From contig SPDA01000093.1 of assembly GCA_004525155.1 (NCBI GenBank), positions 1 through 6,939 on the forward strand: 6,939 bases of DNA, in the 5' to 3' direction. Below are positions 6,258 to 6,939 of this stretch, one piece after another. The position numbers were made by a program, and so were the translations under genes. This stretch comes from Spirochaetales bacterium (GTDB lineage Bacteria > Spirochaetota > Spirochaetia > SPDA01). The first letter of the stretch is position 1. Every line of letters begins with the position of its first letter. Under the pieces are notes generated by a model. That model was not told where the DNA came from. It ran no database searches and worked only from the letters and a program-made list of their open reading frames with translations.

Positions 6258-6852
6258 AGTGCCTGAACACCAGCACGAGTTTTCCGAGTATCTGGGCGTT
6301 CTGGGTATAGATGGGCGGATATACGGGGTTTTCCGCCTTGAGCCGTATCCGGTTTTTTTCCTTGTACAGCCGTTTCATGGTAACGGCCTCGTTTACCATG
6401 GCAACAACTATACTGCCGTTGTTCGCGTCTGCCTGCTGGAGAAAAACAGCCATATCGCCATCGAGAATGCCGGCGTCCGTCATGCTGTCGCCCTTAACCT
6501 TGAGGGCGAAGTAGTTGCCCTGTTTTATCTGGTTGACGGGAATTTTCAGGTAGCCGTCAAAGTTTTCCGTGGCGAACAGGGGTACGCCGGCCGCCACATT
6601 GCCCAGAATCGGCACGGAGACCACTTCTTCACGGCCGTCCAGCGGTTCCATCAGCTCTATTGCCCTGGATCGGTTGGGGTCCATCTTCAATTTTTCCTTT
6701 TTTGTCAGGGCTTTTATGTGATCATAGGCGCCTTTTGTGGAAATGGAAAAAAAGGCCGCAATTTCGCGGATGGAAGGAGAGTATTTATGCTTTGTCATGA
6801 AGTTTTTTACGAAGGTAAGAACTTCTTTCTGCCGCAGGGTTAGATCTCTCAT
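6250..6852 (-). CDS. lexA: LexA repressor (SOS regulator)
   Basis: LexA represses DNA-damage genes and inactivates itself when RecA filaments trigger self-cleavage. Residues 1-65 are the winged helix-turn-helix (LTLRQKEVLTFVKNF, SPSIREIAAFFSISTKGAYDHIKALTKK). The recognition-helix region STKGAYDHIKAL differs from the E. coli version, so the operator is probably not the E. coli SOS box. The cleavage site is A88-G89 in GNVAAGVP. The catalytic pair is S123 in VKGDSM and K160 in VTMKRL, so autocleavage should work. The length of 200 is typical. The ATG overlaps the stop of the upstream regulator as ATGA, and only weak GGGA is present upstream, 16 bases or more from the start, so translation is likely coupled. 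No typical promoter was seen in the 87 bases available upstream, but a palindrome at 6896-6916 may be an operator. It overlaps holA downstream. Confidence 0.95.
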   Translation of the reverse strand: MRDLTLRQKEVLTFVKNFMTKHKYSPSIREIAAFFSISTKGAYDHIKALTKKEKLKMDPNRSRAIELMEPLDGREEVVSVPILGNVAAGVPLFATENFDGYLKIPVNQIKQGNYFALKVKGDSMTDAGILDGDMAVFLQQADANNGSIVVAMVNEAVTMKRLYKEKNRIRLKAENPVYPPIYTQNAQILGKLVLVFRHYE

Positions 6853-6939
6853 TTTCTGACTTCTATTCCCAGTTTCCTTATCTTCCCGTGCAGATTGCTC
6901 GGATAAATTCCGAGCACTTCCGCCGTTTTAGATATATTC
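6849..6939 (-). CDS. C-terminal Fis-type helix-turn-helix of an NtrC/NtrX-like sigma54 regulator, cut by window edge
   Basis: The last 29 codons before a TGA at 6851-6849 read NISKTAEVLGIYPSNL followed by HGKIRKLGIEVRK. This is the classic final helix-turn-helix of sigma54-dependent response regulators, where N-I-S-x-T/A-A-x-x-L-G-I and S-N-L-x-x-K-x-x-x-L-G-I are usual. Only DNA-binding residues are visible; the receiver and AAA+ domains, if present, lie beyond the right edge, so a stand-alone Fis-like protein cannot be excluded. The stop overlaps the lexA start by four bases. It was too short to stand out as an open frame and is recognised from motif alone. Confidence 0.75.
   Translation of the reverse strand, partial: NISKTAEVLGIYPSNLHGKIRKLGIEVRK
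6896..6916. repeat. Perfect 8-bp inverted repeat with 5-bp spacer upstream of lexA (candidate operator)
   Basis: TGCTCGGA (6896-6903) and TCCGAGCA (6909-6916) are exact reverse complements around TAAAT. The repeat ends 43 bases before the lexA start codon, within the helix-turn-helix codons of the upstream regulator. Autoregulation through an operator near its own start is normal for LexA, and no T run follows on the - strand, so a terminator is unlikely. It could also be a chance result of the coding sequence or an mRNA hairpin. Confidence 0.45.

Noticed and set aside
6259..6843. 194-codon open frame on the + strand opposite lexA
   Set aside because: It is an antisense shadow of a well-recognised lexA, with no ribosome site or recognisable protein features.

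Overview
The window looks like a bacterial chromosome segment of moderate GC content, densely packed and without tRNA, rRNA, CRISPR or mobile elements. Two things suggest a spirochaete, probably a treponeme relative. One is the export signal of the binding protein, which ends AVFA followed by GGKKES. The other is an unusual YmdB-type protein whose altered signature resembles what I remember of treponemal homologues. This assignment is an inference; no marker gene in the window proves it.

Region 1 (1-3352, + strand) is a metal-chelate ABC importer operon of the FecCD/BtuCD type: a permease cut by the left window edge, an ATPase and a periplasmic binding protein. The ATPase carries an extra Rossmann-like C-terminal domain of about 145 residues. 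The cargo (siderophore iron, heme or cobalamin) cannot be read from the sequence. A perfect 12-bp hairpin followed by a short T run ends the operon and separates it from the convergent small heat shock gene.

Region 2 (3398-5287) begins with an hsp20-family gene on the - strand, whose leader can fold so that its Shine-Dalgarno sequence is paired. A 176-bp divergent intergenic region follows, with a good sigma70-type promoter facing right. Rightward lies a two-gene unit: a YmdB/TIGR00282-type metallophosphoesterase homologue that has lost several expected metal ligands, and an RseC/MucC-type membrane protein. The two overlap by 47 bp.

Region 3 (5265-6939, - strand) is a tight operon read leftward. 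It holds the C-terminal Fis-type helix-turn-helix of an NtrC-like regulator (cut by the right edge), then lexA, then holA (DNA polymerase III delta), with overlaps of 4 bp and 8 bp. A perfect 8+5+8 inverted repeat lies 43 bp upstream of the lexA start, inside the regulator's coding sequence, and is a candidate operator. holA and the rseC-like gene overlap tail to tail by 23 bp.

No wholly new system is evident. The points most worth checking are the fused ATPase, the ligand-depleted YmdB homologue, the palindrome before lexA and the hsp20 leader.
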